DNA of 64,000 nt, taken from CALINF01 sp039980455 (GTDB lineage Bacteria > Pseudomonadota > Gammaproteobacteria > Pseudomonadales > Halieaceae). The notes beneath the pieces were generated by a model. It saw nothing but the letters and a program-made list of their open reading frames with translations, did no database searches and was not told where the DNA came from. The stretch is from positions 1 to 64,000 of the forward strand of contig JBDXCG010000004.1 in NCBI GenBank assembly GCA_039980455.1. The letters run 5' to 3'. The translations under genes were made by a program, and so were the position numbers. The first letter of the stretch is position 1, and each line of letters begins with the position of its first letter. Shown here in pieces: positions 44,355 through 54,647 of this stretch.

Positions 44355-46850
44355 ATGCATTATCATCCGCGTTTCCTGACAAGAATGCATCTCCTCCTGA
44401 TGAGACCGGCAGCTCAACACCCACACCGTAGGCGACTAAAAGTGCTTCGCCAGCTCGTGCTCGCCAGCGCGCTTGCGAGTTCTGTGTCGGTTTCAGCGCA
44501 GGAAAACACTGAAGTTACGCCCGCCATAACCGATCAAACACCCTCGCCGATCGACCCGCCCAATCCACAGCCCTATGTTCGCAGCGAGATGGACTGGGTA
44601 AACGAAAATCAAGTCCCCGACGAACTCAGAGACGCACGCTGCGAGAACTGTAAGGGCCGCTATATCGACCCCTTGGCCGGTGCCGATGAGGGCGTTTCCA
44701 TAGACGAGTCAGACGTCAACGCCACAGCAACGTCTACAGAGTTACTAGGTGATACCGTACTATTGACCGGCGGTGTTCTGGTGACGCAGGGCTACCGGCA
44801 GCTGCAAGGCGATTCGGCCACTATTAATCGCGCTACAGGCTCTGGCACGCTCGAAGGCAATATCACCATAAGAGAACCTGGATTGTTGCTGCGTGGCAAC
44901 AAGGCGGACTATACCTCTGAAACCGGCGAAGCCTCAGTAGAGGGCAGCGAGTACGTGCTGCACGAGCAACACCTGCACGGTCGAGCAGATGCCTTAGAGC
45001 GCGATGCGGCCGGCCTGATTCATATCGCCAACGGGAGCATGAGCTACTGCCCACCCGAGGACGAACAGTGGATGATGCGCGCGGACGACATTGAACTGAA
45101 CCTCGAAGAAGGAGAAGGCACCGCACGAGGCGCCAAGTTCGACATCGCCGGTGTTCCTGTGCTGTATGCACCCTGGGTACGTTTCCCGCTGGATGATCGC
45201 CGTAAGTCAGGCTTCTTGTGGCCCGATATCGGTAGCGACACCCGCGGTGGCCTCGACGTAGCAGTTCCAATCTACTACAACGCAGCCGAAAACTATGACC
45301 TGCTGTATACCCCGCGCTATATACAAGAGCGGGGTATCAATCATGAGGCCTACGCGCGCTATTTGGGCCCTCTCATCGGCCAGTGGAACTTTGCCGGCGC
45401 ATTCCTTTCCGACGACGACGGACTTAAAGACGACATCCCCGACCTGGACAACTACGACCGCTGGCTGACTGGGGTTTACCACAACGGACTGTTTAGCCAG
45501 CGCTGGCGCACTCGGGTGGATTACACCAAGGTGTCCGATGTGGATTACCTAAAAGACCTGGACTCCTCCAGCCTCGAATCCAAGCGCCAAACCAGTTTGC
45601 TGCAGCTTGGCTCTGTGGACTACTTAGGTGACAAGTGGCTGGTGGGGCTGGATGTGCAGCAGTTTCAGTCTCTGGCCGATGATATTCGAGATGACTACCA
45701 AAAACTGCCCCAGATTACGGCGTCTTATCGCAGTGACAAGACACCCTTTGAGATCAGCCCTATTGCGCAATTGCAGTACTCCAACTTCGACGCCGATATA
45801 CCTTCCAGGGTCACAGGCCAACGCGTGTACGGCGAGCTTGGCGTTACCTACCCCATGGAGTGGGAGTATGGTTTTCTGCGCCCGACTACCAAGTATCGCC
45901 AGCTGGCGTATTCGCTGGATGAGAGCACAGTATTCACAGAAGATACGCCCACAGCCGGCGTAGCCGTTGCGGCTATCGACAGCGGCCTGTTTTTTGAACG
46001 CAGCACTTCATTTGCTGGAGAGCGATTGCTGCAGACACTCGAACCCCGCTTATTCTACCTGTACAGCGAATATGAAGAGCAAAAGGACCAGCCCGACTTC
46101 GACACCGCCGAACTGACCTTCAGCTACAACCAACTGTTTCGCCAGACCCGCTTTTCGGGCCGCGACCGGCTCGACGATGCCAATCAGGCATCCATCGGTA
46201 TTACCACCCGATTCATCAATGAAGAAGACGGACAGGAGCAGTTCAGCGCCAGTTTGGGCCAGATTGTGTATTTTGACGATCGCAAAGTGCGCTTAAGACC
46301 CTCCAGCGCGCCACTGGACGACTCCAAGTCAGAGATCGCCGGCGAACTGGACTTCTATCCGAATGAACGTTTGTCGTTGCGCTCGAATCTGCAGTGGGAG
46401 ATCGACACCGGCAAGGTCAACGCCGGCAACCTGAACGTGAGCTACCAGCAGGACAATGGCGGCGTTCACAACCTCGGCTATTCCTACCGCAGGCCACAAA
46501 CGATTACTGCATCTCGCGATATTACCGAGCAGGCTACCGTGTCAACCTACCTACCCATGGGGCGCCAATGGAGCTTTTTTGCCTCTATGTCTTACAGTGT
46601 CGAGGCAGAACGAAGCGTAGAAGATATGTTCGGGTTGGAATATGATACCTGCTGCTGGATGGTGCGACTGTTGCACCTCCGCTACTACGACACCGTCCCC
46701 GGCCAGTCCATCGACTTCGATAATCCCGACCTGGAACGGGAACATTCTACGCAGTTTCAGATCGTACTTAAGGGCATGGGTGGATACGGCAACCGCGTCG
46801 GCGGCTTGATGGAAGATATGATTAGAGGTTACGAAGATCGTGAGTATTAA
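44355..46850 (+). CDS. lptD: LPS-assembly protein LptD
   Basis: 831-residue outer-membrane beta-barrel that inserts lipopolysaccharide with LptE. A signal peptide is followed by the N-terminal OstA/LptA-like jelly roll and a large C-terminal barrel. Cysteines suited to the LptD disulfides occur in RCENCKG, SYCPPED and YDTCCWMV. The start is uncertain: ATGs at 44355, 44388 and 44400 all precede the signal peptide and none has a strong ribosome site. First gene of lptD-surA-pdxA; divergent from amgK. Confidence 0.95.
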   Translation: MHYHPRFLTRMHLLLMRPAAQHPHRRRLKVLRQLVLASALASSVSVSAQENTEVTPAITDQTPSPIDPPNPQPYVRSEMDWVNENQVPDELRDARCENCKGRYIDPLAGADEGVSIDESDVNATATSTELLGDTVLLTGGVLVTQGYRQLQGDSATINRATGSGTLEGNITIREPGLLLRGNKADYTSETGEASVEGSEYVLHEQHLHGRADALERDAAGLIHIANGSMSYCPPEDEQWMMRADDIELNLEEGEGTARGAKFDIAGVPVLYAPWVRFPLDDRRKSGFLWPDIGSDTRGGLDVAVPIYYNAAENYDLLYTPRYIQERGINHEAYARYLGPLIGQWNFAGAFLSDDDGLKDDIPDLDNYDRWLTGVYHNGLFSQRWRTRVDYTKVSDVDYLKDLDSSSLESKRQTSLLQLGSVDYLGDKWLVGLDVQQFQSLADDIRDDYQKLPQITASYRSDKTPFEISPIAQLQYSNFDADIPSRVTGQRVYGELGVTYPMEWEYGFLRPTTKYRQLAYSLDESTVFTEDTPTAGVAVAAIDSGLFFERSTSFAGERLLQTLEPRLFYLYSEYEEQKDQPDFDTAELTFSYNQLFRQTRFSGRDRLDDANQASIGITTRFINEEDGQEQFSASLGQIVYFDDRKVRLRPSSAPLDDSKSEIAGELDFYPNERLSLRSNLQWEIDTGKVNAGNLNVSYQQDNGGVHNLGYSYRRPQTITASRDITEQATVSTYLPMGRQWSFFASMSYSVEAERSVEDMFGLEYDTCCWMVRLLHLRYYDTVPGQSIDFDNPDLEREHSTQFQIVLKGMGGYGNRVGGLMEDMIRGYEDREY

Positions 46851-48114
46851 ACAGCTGCTGCGCGCAGCAACAATGATCGCAGCCATCTGCTGGCTGCCAG
46901 TCTCCCACGCCGCCACCGAGGTCCTGGATCAGGTAGTGGCTATTGTGGATGACGATGTGATCATGGCCAGCGAACTGCGTGAGCGCTTGGCCACCGTAAC
47001 CAAATCCATGGAAGCTCGCGGCGGCGAAATGCCCCCTGAGGACACGTTGATAAGGGATACGCTGGACCGCCTGATTCTGGAAAGCATTCAGGTGCAAATA
47101 GGCTATCGCGTGGGTGTGCGAATATCAGACCAACAGTTAAACAGCTCTATGGAGCGGATCGCTGCCCAGAATAATATGAATCTGGAACAATTCAGGCAGG
47201 CCCTGGAGGCCGAGGGACAATCGTATAACCGCATGCGGGAAAATGTGCGCAGAGAATTGATTATCCAGCGGGTACAAGGTGGCAACGTCAACCAGCGGGT
47301 GCAAATTTCCGATCAGGAAGTTGATAACTTTCTCACCACCGAGGAAGGAATGAAGTACACGCAACCTGAGTATCGAATGATGCAGGCACTATTGGCTGTA
47401 TCGCCCGATGAGAGCGCAACGGAAGTGGCCAGCAAAGAAGAATATGTTGATCGCCTGCTAGCCCGTATTCAGGCCGGCGAAGGTTACGACGTAGTACTCA
47501 GCTCTGCCAGTCGCTACCCCTTTTCGGGTGGTGACCTCGGATGGCGCTCCGCCGAAGACCTACCCAGCATGTTCAGCGACATAGCGCCCACGCTTAAGCG
47601 CGGTGAAACTGGCAAAGTGCGCAGCGCCAGCGGCTTCCACCTGGTTTATATGGGCGACGTGCGCGGTGGCTCCGAGATCGTGGCGCAAACCGAGGCCAGC
47701 CATATACTGATTAAGCCCTCAGAGATTATGACCGACAACCAGGCCAAAGAGCTGATCACTGATATTCGACGCCGGGCGATTAATGGTGAAGACTTTGCCG
47801 AGTTAGCCAAGCAGTATTCAGAGGACATTGGCTCAGCTCAGGAAGGCGGTTCGCTAGGCTGGACCATGCGGGGCCAGATGGTGCCTGAATTTGACAACAT
47901 GATGGACGCTACGGCCGTTGGCGAAATCTCAGAGCCGTTTCGCACCCAGTTCGGCTACCACATCATCAAGGTGGAAGGTCGCCGCGATGAGGACGTAACC
48001 GACACAGCACGACGCGCGAAAGCGATGGAGTACCTGCACGGCCGCAAGTATCAAGAAGAGCTCGATGCGTGGCTGCGCAAAATTCGCGACGAAGCTTTCA
48101 TCGATATCAAATAA
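46840..48114 (+). CDS. surA: Periplasmic chaperone / peptidyl-prolyl isomerase SurA
   Basis: 424 residues: signal peptide (cleaved after SHA), N-terminal chaperone helices (LDQVVAIVDDDVIMASEL), and two parvulin domains (about 180-280 and 290-390; EASHILIKPSE...FAELAKQYSED...GSLGWTMRGQMVPEF). Escorts outer-membrane proteins such as LptD. GTG start at 46840 overlaps the lptD stop. Confidence 0.96.
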   Translation: MSIKQLLRAATMIAAICWLPVSHAATEVLDQVVAIVDDDVIMASELRERLATVTKSMEARGGEMPPEDTLIRDTLDRLILESIQVQIGYRVGVRISDQQLNSSMERIAAQNNMNLEQFRQALEAEGQSYNRMRENVRRELIIQRVQGGNVNQRVQISDQEVDNFLTTEEGMKYTQPEYRMMQALLAVSPDESATEVASKEEYVDRLLARIQAGEGYDVVLSSASRYPFSGGDLGWRSAEDLPSMFSDIAPTLKRGETGKVRSASGFHLVYMGDVRGGSEIVAQTEASHILIKPSEIMTDNQAKELITDIRRRAINGEDFAELAKQYSEDIGSAQEGGSLGWTMRGQMVPEFDNMMDATAVGEISEPFRTQFGYHIIKVEGRRDEDVTDTARRAKAMEYLHGRKYQEELDAWLRKIRDEAFIDIK

Positions 48115-48125
48115 CAGATTCGCTA

Positions 48126-49100
48126 ATGGCCATCCCAAGAATAGCCATTACCACCGGTGAACCTGCCGGTATTGGGCCAGACATTACGATCATGGCAGCC
48201 CAACAAGACTGGAATGCACAGCTCGTGGCTATCGGCAGTGTCGAGCTGCTGCGCGAGCGCGCAGACGCGCTGAACCTCCCCTTATCTATCACGCCGTTTG
48301 ACGAGGCAATACCTGCACAGGCACATCGCGCAGCTGAGTTGCACGTTCTACCCGTTGAAGTGCAGGAGCCGGTACAGGCAGGCACGCTCAATCCTCGTAA
48401 CGCCAACTATGTGCTGAATACCTTAAGACAAGCGGCATCGGGCTGTACCAATGGCACCTTCAGCGCGATGGTAACGGCTCCAGTTCAAAAATCTGTAATC
48501 AACGATGCGGGCATTCCTTTTAGCGGTCACACAGAATTTCTAGCAGAAAAGACTGACACTCCGCGCGTAGTGATGATGCTGACTAGCGGCGAGATGAGAG
48601 TAGCGCTGGCCACGACGCACCTGCCCCTGGCGGCGGTTCCGGCGGCGATTACGCCTGAGTTGCTCACTGACACATTAACCATTTTGCATCACGACCTGAT
48701 CACTCGTTTTGGCCTTCCAAATCCACGCATAGCGGTACTCGGGCTGAACCCGCACGCCGGCGAGGGCGGACACCTGGGGTTGGAAGAGATCAATGTGATA
48801 AACCCTACTATCAAAAGGCTTAGAGAGCAGACGCTGAACCTCACCGATCCGCTACCGGCAGACACGGCCTTCAATCCCAAGGTACTCGACACCGTAGACG
48901 CCGTTTTTGCGATGTATCACGATCAGGGCCTGCCCGTTTTGAAATATGCAGGATTTGGTAATGCCGTGAATGTAACGTTGGGCTTGCCCATTGTGCGCAC
49001 CTCGGTGGATCACGGAACGGCGCTGGATCTTGCAGGTACCGGCAATGTCGACTCAGGCAGCCTGACTGCAGCGATAGAACTGGCGATTACGCTCAGCTGA
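48126..49100 (+). CDS. pdxA: 4-hydroxythreonine-4-phosphate dehydrogenase
   Basis: Vitamin B6 synthesis enzyme, 324 residues from the ATG at 48126, 11 bases after surA. Motifs are ITTGEPAGIGPDI at the N-terminus, FSGHTEFLAE, GLNPHAGEGGHLG, MYHDQGLPVLK and SVDHGTALDLAGTG. In E. coli and Pseudomonas rsmA follows directly; here an unrelated block intervenes. Confidence 0.96.
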   Translation: MAIPRIAITTGEPAGIGPDITIMAAQQDWNAQLVAIGSVELLRERADALNLPLSITPFDEAIPAQAHRAAELHVLPVEVQEPVQAGTLNPRNANYVLNTLRQAASGCTNGTFSAMVTAPVQKSVINDAGIPFSGHTEFLAEKTDTPRVVMMLTSGEMRVALATTHLPLAAVPAAITPELLTDTLTILHHDLITRFGLPNPRIAVLGLNPHAGEGGHLGLEEINVINPTIKRLREQTLNLTDPLPADTAFNPKVLDTVDAVFAMYHDQGLPVLKYAGFGNAVNVTLGLPIVRTSVDHGTALDLAGTGNVDSGSLTAAIELAITLS

Positions 49101-49202
49101 TCTAAGTCCTTCAACTCGGCTCACGAGCTAGAGCGTTTGTGCAATTTCGACCAGAGCTACTGAATTCCAGCATTAGCTCAAACAGTACCCCCATTCCATT
49201 GG

Positions 49203-49231
49203 TTTACACAGACGCTCTCCGCTCTTAAAAT
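49203..49231 (+). promoter_or_regulatory. Strong sigma70-like promoter of the inserted block
   Basis: TTTACA (49203-49208), 17 bases, TAAAAT (49226-49231): five of six consensus bases in both boxes with ideal spacing. Transcription would start near 49238, 24 bases before the next ATG. It shows that the inserted genes need not depend on the lptD-surA-pdxA transcript. Confidence 0.6.
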
Positions 49232-49261
49232 TGAGCATTCCCGCAACTCTTCAGGCGCCCC

Positions 49262-51199
49262 ATGGCGGACGATTCTCGTTTTACCTATTCCATTACGCCG
49301 CCAACTGCCGCGCCTTCTTCCCCTGCTGCTGCTGCATCAAGCGCCGGATCGTCACGCGCAGACTCGAAAGCCGATACTGAGCTGTATGCATTCACCGGCT
49401 GTGAGCTTATCGATCAGGATGATGGCACCACCCTGATCATTAATCATAATGATGGCGCGAGCGGGGTTCAGCTGCGCGTTCAAAGCACGGTAGCCACAGC
49501 GCTCACCTACTGCGGTACCTTCGAGACGCTGGAGCAGCATGCCAACATGCTGGCCAGCACATTACCACCACTGCAGGGACAGGCCGACAACGTGCTGGCG
49601 GTGCTTAATAGCGTTAAAGATGGCGGTGTAATGTTGAGCGCGCAGGATATCGTTGCCCGGCTTACAACACTGCCCGAAGAGCAAACAGCGCTGGCGCCAA
49701 CTCGCGTGTTTATCATTACGTGCGACCGGCCCGCAGCAGTGGAGCGCTTGCTTGAATCCACCTTGAGAGCAGGCAACCTACAGAGCCACGACGCCTTGTT
49801 TCTGATAGACGACTCCCGTGACGCACAAAATGCCGAACGAAATCGAGAACTTGTCGCCCAGTTCAGCCGCAGCAGCGCCAAGTCTATGCTCTATGTTGGC
49901 GCAGATGCGCAACAGGCTATTCTCAATGAGATCATAGAATCTGCGCCCGATACCGAGGCCAGCATTCGGTTTCTTATCGATCGTCAGCGCTGGGCCAAGC
50001 AGCCCTCGTATGGATTAGCACGCAACCTGTGCTTATTACTGTCTGTAGGCTACCGAGCCATCGTAATGGACGACGATGCATTGTGTGAGGGCGTGCGCTC
50101 GCCGCTACAGCGGCCTGGGCTCGCTTTTGGTAGCGGAAACACCCGCGAGGCCAACTTTTACGCTAGTGAACAGGAAATGTTGACTAGCCAAGTTGAAAGG
50201 GTCACCGACCCCCTAGGAGAGCAGGCACGGCACCTTGGCAGAGCCTTGCCAGATGCACTTCAAAAATTACAACATAACCCGATTACGCAAACGGCGCTAC
50301 AAGGTGCCAACGCTGCATTTTTGGCATCACTCACCAGCGACTCTCCTGTGCTAATCACCCAATGCGGCACATTGGGTGATCCCGGCACTGCGGATAGCCA
50401 CTGGGTAGTCAATCTCGATCTGGCATCACAGGACCGACTGCTGGATAGTGCGGGCGGATTGAGCGCTGCACTGGAGAATCGCCATTCCTGGCTGGGATAT
50501 GCGCAACCAACCGTTTGTAAAACTGCAATTATGTCGCAGCTTACCGGACTCGATAACAGTGAGTTGTTGCCGCCCTACTTTCCCGCTTTTCGCGGTGAAG
50601 ATGCGCTATTCTCGATGATGGTGGCTTATCTTCATCCTGATTCTGCAGTTGTGAATGCAGACTGGGCGATCTTGCACCTGCCACTGGAAAATCGCGGCGA
50701 TCGCGGCATGAAAGCACCGTTCCCGGCCAAGCTCAGCCTAGCGTTACTGGCCAGAGTGGTAGCAGAGTCTATCGATAGCCAAAGCAATGACACACCCGAT
50801 GCCCTTCTGCAGTCACTCGCAACACTCTTTGCCGAGCTTGGCGACAAGGCTCCCGAAGATCTCCTTGCGCTGGTTAAGCAAACTCTAACTTCACAATGGA
50901 TACAGCAGGCGCAGACGCTTTCACGTCAGCAACAGCTTGCACCGCAGTTACACAGTAAAAACTGGGACCTGTATTTGCAGCGTGGCCTTCAGGAACTGAA
51001 CGATGCCATCAACAACGCGTCTGTCTCTTCTTGGTTACCACCATCGCCGGATACAACCGCTACACAAGAGCAACTCATCGAGTTGGCTGGCAGCGCTTGC
51101 ACCAGCTACGCGCAGGCGCTCGCCAATTGGAACACGACGCGGACAGCTGCCAGAGAAGTCAGCGCGAAGCTTATCGACAACGGCAGCTTAAATGCCTGA
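49262..51199 (+). CDS. Large protein with GT-A-like glycosyltransferase core
   Basis: 645 residues, no signal peptide. A disordered Pro/Ala/Ser-rich tail (1-35) precedes a small domain (about 38-145) resembling PqqD-like winged helices (TYCGTFETLEQHANML...VLNSVKDGGVML). A GT-A-like core starts at RVFIITCDRPAAVERLLES (about 155). It has an aspartate triad VMDDDALCEG (270-272) for metal/sugar nucleotide and RGEDALFSMM later (about 450). The C-terminal third is helical. No clear homologue is recognised. It probably works with the following membrane protein in surface glycan synthesis; that is inference. Confidence 0.6.
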   Translation: MADDSRFTYSITPPTAAPSSPAAAASSAGSSRADSKADTELYAFTGCELIDQDDGTTLIINHNDGASGVQLRVQSTVATALTYCGTFETLEQHANMLASTLPPLQGQADNVLAVLNSVKDGGVMLSAQDIVARLTTLPEEQTALAPTRVFIITCDRPAAVERLLESTLRAGNLQSHDALFLIDDSRDAQNAERNRELVAQFSRSSAKSMLYVGADAQQAILNEIIESAPDTEASIRFLIDRQRWAKQPSYGLARNLCLLLSVGYRAIVMDDDALCEGVRSPLQRPGLAFGSGNTREANFYASEQEMLTSQVERVTDPLGEQARHLGRALPDALQKLQHNPITQTALQGANAAFLASLTSDSPVLITQCGTLGDPGTADSHWVVNLDLASQDRLLDSAGGLSAALENRHSWLGYAQPTVCKTAIMSQLTGLDNSELLPPYFPAFRGEDALFSMMVAYLHPDSAVVNADWAILHLPLENRGDRGMKAPFPAKLSLALLARVVAESIDSQSNDTPDALLQSLATLFAELGDKAPEDLLALVKQTLTSQWIQQAQTLSRQQQLAPQLHSKNWDLYLQRGLQELNDAINNASVSSWLPPSPDTTATQEQLIELAGSACTSYAQALANWNTTRTAAREVSAKLIDNGSLNA

Positions 51200-51226
51200 T
51201 CAAGCGTCAGCACCAGCATCACGATC

Positions 51227-53866
51227 GTGACTGCCTACCTAACCTTGCTGCTGGGATTGCTACTACCTTGGCTGGTTGGGGTTGTCTGGCTGCGCGCGTC
51301 TGAAAAAATTCTCAAATCGGGCGAGCAGTCGCACATAGCATCTCAGCTCGGCTATGGCTTTTTTATTGGCTACGCCATCCTGTTTGGCTGTCTCCATTTG
51401 GCCGATCAGCTAAATGCTCTTTCGTATTGGCCTATTGTGTGTGCGCTGGCGATACTCGCAATCGCGGGCGTAGCTGCAGGCAAGATGCTGGGCTCAACTA
51501 GCCACGCGTCCGGCACCGCGCCATTACCAAAGAAATCCACCAAACATCACTGGCTATTTTGGCTGTTGCTTGGGCTCACCTGCCTACATCTTTTGCTAAA
51601 CGCCTGGGAGGTTTTCTATCGCCCCGTCTATGCCTGGGACGCATGGACTACGTGGATTTACCGCGCCAAGGTCTGGTTTTTTAGTGGCGATATTTATCAG
51701 CTAGCATCGCCTAAGGCATGGCTGGCGGATCCTGAAGGCGCAACACACGCTATACCCGCCTATCGATATCCCACGTTTCCTTCCGTAATTCCGCTGTGGG
51801 CCGTGATTAGCTTTGGCCACTGGAGCGACTCGCTGGTTAACACCCCGGTGATTGGCTGCGGTATTGCCCTTGCACTGGCTCTGTATGGCGCATGCCGGCA
51901 CGAGGGGCTTTCCTCCACGTTTGCGATGGCCGCCGCATACGCACTGATCTCTCTCCCAATCATTGGCGCGCACCTGTCACTCGCAGGCTATGCGGATATC
52001 TGGATGGCGGGCTTCACTGGTTTGGGATTAGTGGCCCTACTGCGCGGACTGATTCACGCCTCTACCTTCAGTACTGTGTTGGGCATCGCATTGCTTGCGA
52101 TGAGCGTCTGTCTCAAATACGAGGGACTCGCATGGCTGATGATCGGCGTAGCGCTGATGACAATTACGCTGATAGCAAGCAAACCGCCACTGCGACTGGC
52201 AATGGCTCTAGCTCTGGCCGCGTTCCTTATCGCTATCGCGCTGGGCGTTACCTCCGTCGAGCTGCCTGCGTTAGGTGTAATGGGAATCAAGGGTAACTTT
52301 CTGTATGTGCCAGGGCTTGGTCGATACGAGCTGGTTACCTACAACGTGTTGCCGATTTACGTAGAGAGTTTCTTTGCACGCAGCAGCTGGCATCTACTAT
52401 GGTCACTAACGGTTCTTGCGCTTATCGGACTTCTGTTTATTCACAACAGACGCGCAGCCGCCATTTTGTTCCTGTTTTATCTACTGTTCGCCGCGAGTCA
52501 GATGCTGATTTTTGGCGCAACCGAGAAAGGCAAGTTCGCAGAGTTAAACACGGCAGTGAACCGGCTCATTATTCATTTTTTGCCCGCTCTGATTTTTGCC
52601 CTTGTGTTAACAAGCCATCAGCTAGTCAAGCAGTGGCGCTACAAGCCAAAGGCGGAGAATGCCGAAGAGTGTGCCGAAGAGAGTGGCGAAGAAAGTGACA
52701 CCTCGATAAATCTAACGATGGCTCTTGCACCGCTAGGATCGATTGTACTTGTGATCGCCGGCGTTTGGATCTTTACCACCCTCAGCACGGCCCCAGCATC
52801 CAACGACACTTCAGCCCTACCCGAATCGATATCTTTTCAGCCACAGAATTTTGCGCCCATGATGGGTGGAGGCAGACTCGAGGCTGGGTCACTCGTGATC
52901 AACCGTTTTGATCGCGGTATGGCAATCGCCTCAGTAGCGCCCATTACTATTGATACTCAACACTACCCCGCGCTGAGCTACGACCTGAATATAGAAGGCA
53001 GCAGCACGGCGATGTTCTTCTGGCGCAACGCAGCTACACCAGAAGATATACAAATGACATTGATAGATCCGCCGGGCAATAGCACGCTCTTTCTGGCCGA
53101 CAACGCACAATGGGGTAAGCAGATTATTGAGCTGGGGTTCATCGCCTATGGAGTGAAAGGCGATACCTATCGATTATCTGAGCTATCACTCAAAACCTGG
53201 GGTGGCAGCGAGCAGTTCGAATTGATGATGGATGACTGGCTTACTTATGAGCCCATCACGCAGAAGTTCATCAACTGGATAGATGGAGGACGGAATTTAC
53301 AGCTCATCAATCTGACCCTGGCGTTAACAATTGCACTCGCACTTTTAGTGTTAGGCCTGGCGCTTTTCACGAGCGTACGAAAGAGCGGAAAACACAATGC
53401 CACTCCCATCAATCTACTGGTAGCAGTACTGGTGCTCTGGCTGGTGGCTGACGCAGTGTGGCTTAAGAACCGATTAATACAGTCGTACGATACGAAAGAT
53501 GTGTACGGCGATGGTATTGATCCCAAGCGAAACGAACGTGCAAACGAAGGCTTCCCCTTTCAAGGCGTAGCCGCCGCGATTGAACCATTCACTAGCCAAT
53601 CAGACGAAATTCTAGTGCTGCCACAAACTGAGCGCATGTGGTTTGAAGCGGCTAGGCTGAATCTACAACTTGCGCCAATTGAAACGACCGCCGATGCCGC
53701 GGGCATTCGGGCAATACCACGGGGATGGCAAGGGCTGATACTGATTGTGAAAGATGACAGACAGAACAGAGAGGGGCTACTTGAGCACGCTTCGAAGCAG
53801 AGCCAAATCAAGTTCATAATCCGCTACGAAGATGAGCGCATTATGCTGCTACAGCCTGCCAGTTAA
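51227..53866 (+). CDS. Polytopic membrane protein, GT39-like
   Basis: 879 residues from a GTG, 27 bases after the previous gene. About ten N-terminal transmembrane helices carry the first-loop motif YAWDAWTTWIYRAKVWF, resembling lipid-linked-sugar glycosyltransferases of the GT39/ArnT type. An acidic loop (ENAEECAEESGEESD, about residues 476-490) and a beta-rich domain (about 520-680) follow. Two more TM helices (about 690-755) lead to a soluble C-terminal domain (about 760-879). Reaction unknown; probably glycan transfer at the periplasmic face. Confidence 0.6.
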   Translation: MTAYLTLLLGLLLPWLVGVVWLRASEKILKSGEQSHIASQLGYGFFIGYAILFGCLHLADQLNALSYWPIVCALAILAIAGVAAGKMLGSTSHASGTAPLPKKSTKHHWLFWLLLGLTCLHLLLNAWEVFYRPVYAWDAWTTWIYRAKVWFFSGDIYQLASPKAWLADPEGATHAIPAYRYPTFPSVIPLWAVISFGHWSDSLVNTPVIGCGIALALALYGACRHEGLSSTFAMAAAYALISLPIIGAHLSLAGYADIWMAGFTGLGLVALLRGLIHASTFSTVLGIALLAMSVCLKYEGLAWLMIGVALMTITLIASKPPLRLAMALALAAFLIAIALGVTSVELPALGVMGIKGNFLYVPGLGRYELVTYNVLPIYVESFFARSSWHLLWSLTVLALIGLLFIHNRRAAAILFLFYLLFAASQMLIFGATEKGKFAELNTAVNRLIIHFLPALIFALVLTSHQLVKQWRYKPKAENAEECAEESGEESDTSINLTMALAPLGSIVLVIAGVWIFTTLSTAPASNDTSALPESISFQPQNFAPMMGGGRLEAGSLVINRFDRGMAIASVAPITIDTQHYPALSYDLNIEGSSTAMFFWRNAATPEDIQMTLIDPPGNSTLFLADNAQWGKQIIELGFIAYGVKGDTYRLSELSLKTWGGSEQFELMMDDWLTYEPITQKFINWIDGGRNLQLINLTLALTIALALLVLGLALFTSVRKSGKHNATPINLLVAVLVLWLVADAVWLKNRLIQSYDTKDVYGDGIDPKRNERANEGFPFQGVAAAIEPFTSQSDEILVLPQTERMWFEAARLNLQLAPIETTADAAGIRAIPRGWQGLILIVKDDRQNREGLLEHASKQSQIKFIIRYEDERIMLLQPAS
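52661..52696 (+). repeat. Three 12-bp imperfect tandem repeats
   Basis: GCCGAAGAGTGT, GCCGAAGAGAGT and GGCGAAGAAAGT in a row, in frame, encoding AEEC-AEES-GEES in the acidic loop of the membrane protein. Copy-number change would keep the frame. Confidence 0.75.
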
Positions 53867-53930
53867 ACCGGCTGAATAACTGGCATCCCTTCGCCTTGGT
53901 TACAGCTTTCCATTGCAATAGAGAACCTAT

Positions 53931-54647
53931 CTAGCTGGCAACTCTCAGAGATTTACGATACTGGGCAACCACCTCAGCGGGATCACCCTCTGCCGCTATG
54001 CGTCCTTCGTCCAGCCAGATTACCCGGTCGCACAGGCTTTGTACTTGCGCATCGGCATGTGACACAAACACCACCGTTTGCTCTCCTCGTACCCTCTCAT
54101 GCATGGCCTGCTCGGCTTTGGCTCTAAACTGCGCATCACCCACACTGAGTATCTCGTCAATCAGAAGAATATCCACATGAGTCATGAGCGCGGTAGTAAA
54201 GCCTAGCCTGGCCCGCATACCAGCCGAATACGTTTTTACAGGCTCCTCAAAAGACTCACCTATCTCCGTAAACTCCTTGATCTCTTCAAGAAAACCAATG
54301 GCCTCGCGCTCTGTTGCGCCTTGCAATACCGCTGAGAGTATCGCGTTATCGCGACCACTAAGTTCAGGCTGAAACCCCAAGCCCAAAGACAACAACGAAG
54401 TAATTGTGCCTGGCTGCGTGAGTACCTCACCTCTGGTGGGTGCAAGGATATCGGCCATAATGCGCAGGCTGGTAGTTTTACCCACGCCATTACGACCGAT
54501 AATGCCAAGTGTTTCGTTCTCGTAAAGTTTGAAGGAGACATCTTTTAGTACATGGTGAACACCATTATCAAACGTATCTTTGCTGGTTTGAAAATCCAGT
54601 GACACGTTCTTCAACTCCAGCATCAGTTTTCTGTTGGTATCAACCAT
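53931..54647 (-). CDS. wzt: Polysaccharide ABC exporter ATPase (Wzt-like, short form)
   Basis: 238-residue ATP-binding subunit of an O-antigen/capsule-type exporter. Walker A GRNGVGKTTS, signature YSAGMRARLG, Walker B ILLIDEILSVGD, and switch His in VFVSHADAQV. It ends right after the nucleotide-binding domain, so it lacks the C-terminal carbohydrate-binding domain of long Wzt proteins. Abuts wzm and is convergent with the membrane protein gene. Confidence 0.88.
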   Translation of the reverse strand: MVDTNRKLMLELKNVSLDFQTSKDTFDNGVHHVLKDVSFKLYENETLGIIGRNGVGKTTSLRIMADILAPTRGEVLTQPGTITSLLSLGLGFQPELSGRDNAILSAVLQGATEREAIGFLEEIKEFTEIGESFEEPVKTYSAGMRARLGFTTALMTHVDILLIDEILSVGDAQFRAKAEQAMHERVRGEQTVVFVSHADAQVQSLCDRVIWLDEGRIAAEGDPAEVVAQYRKSLRVAS

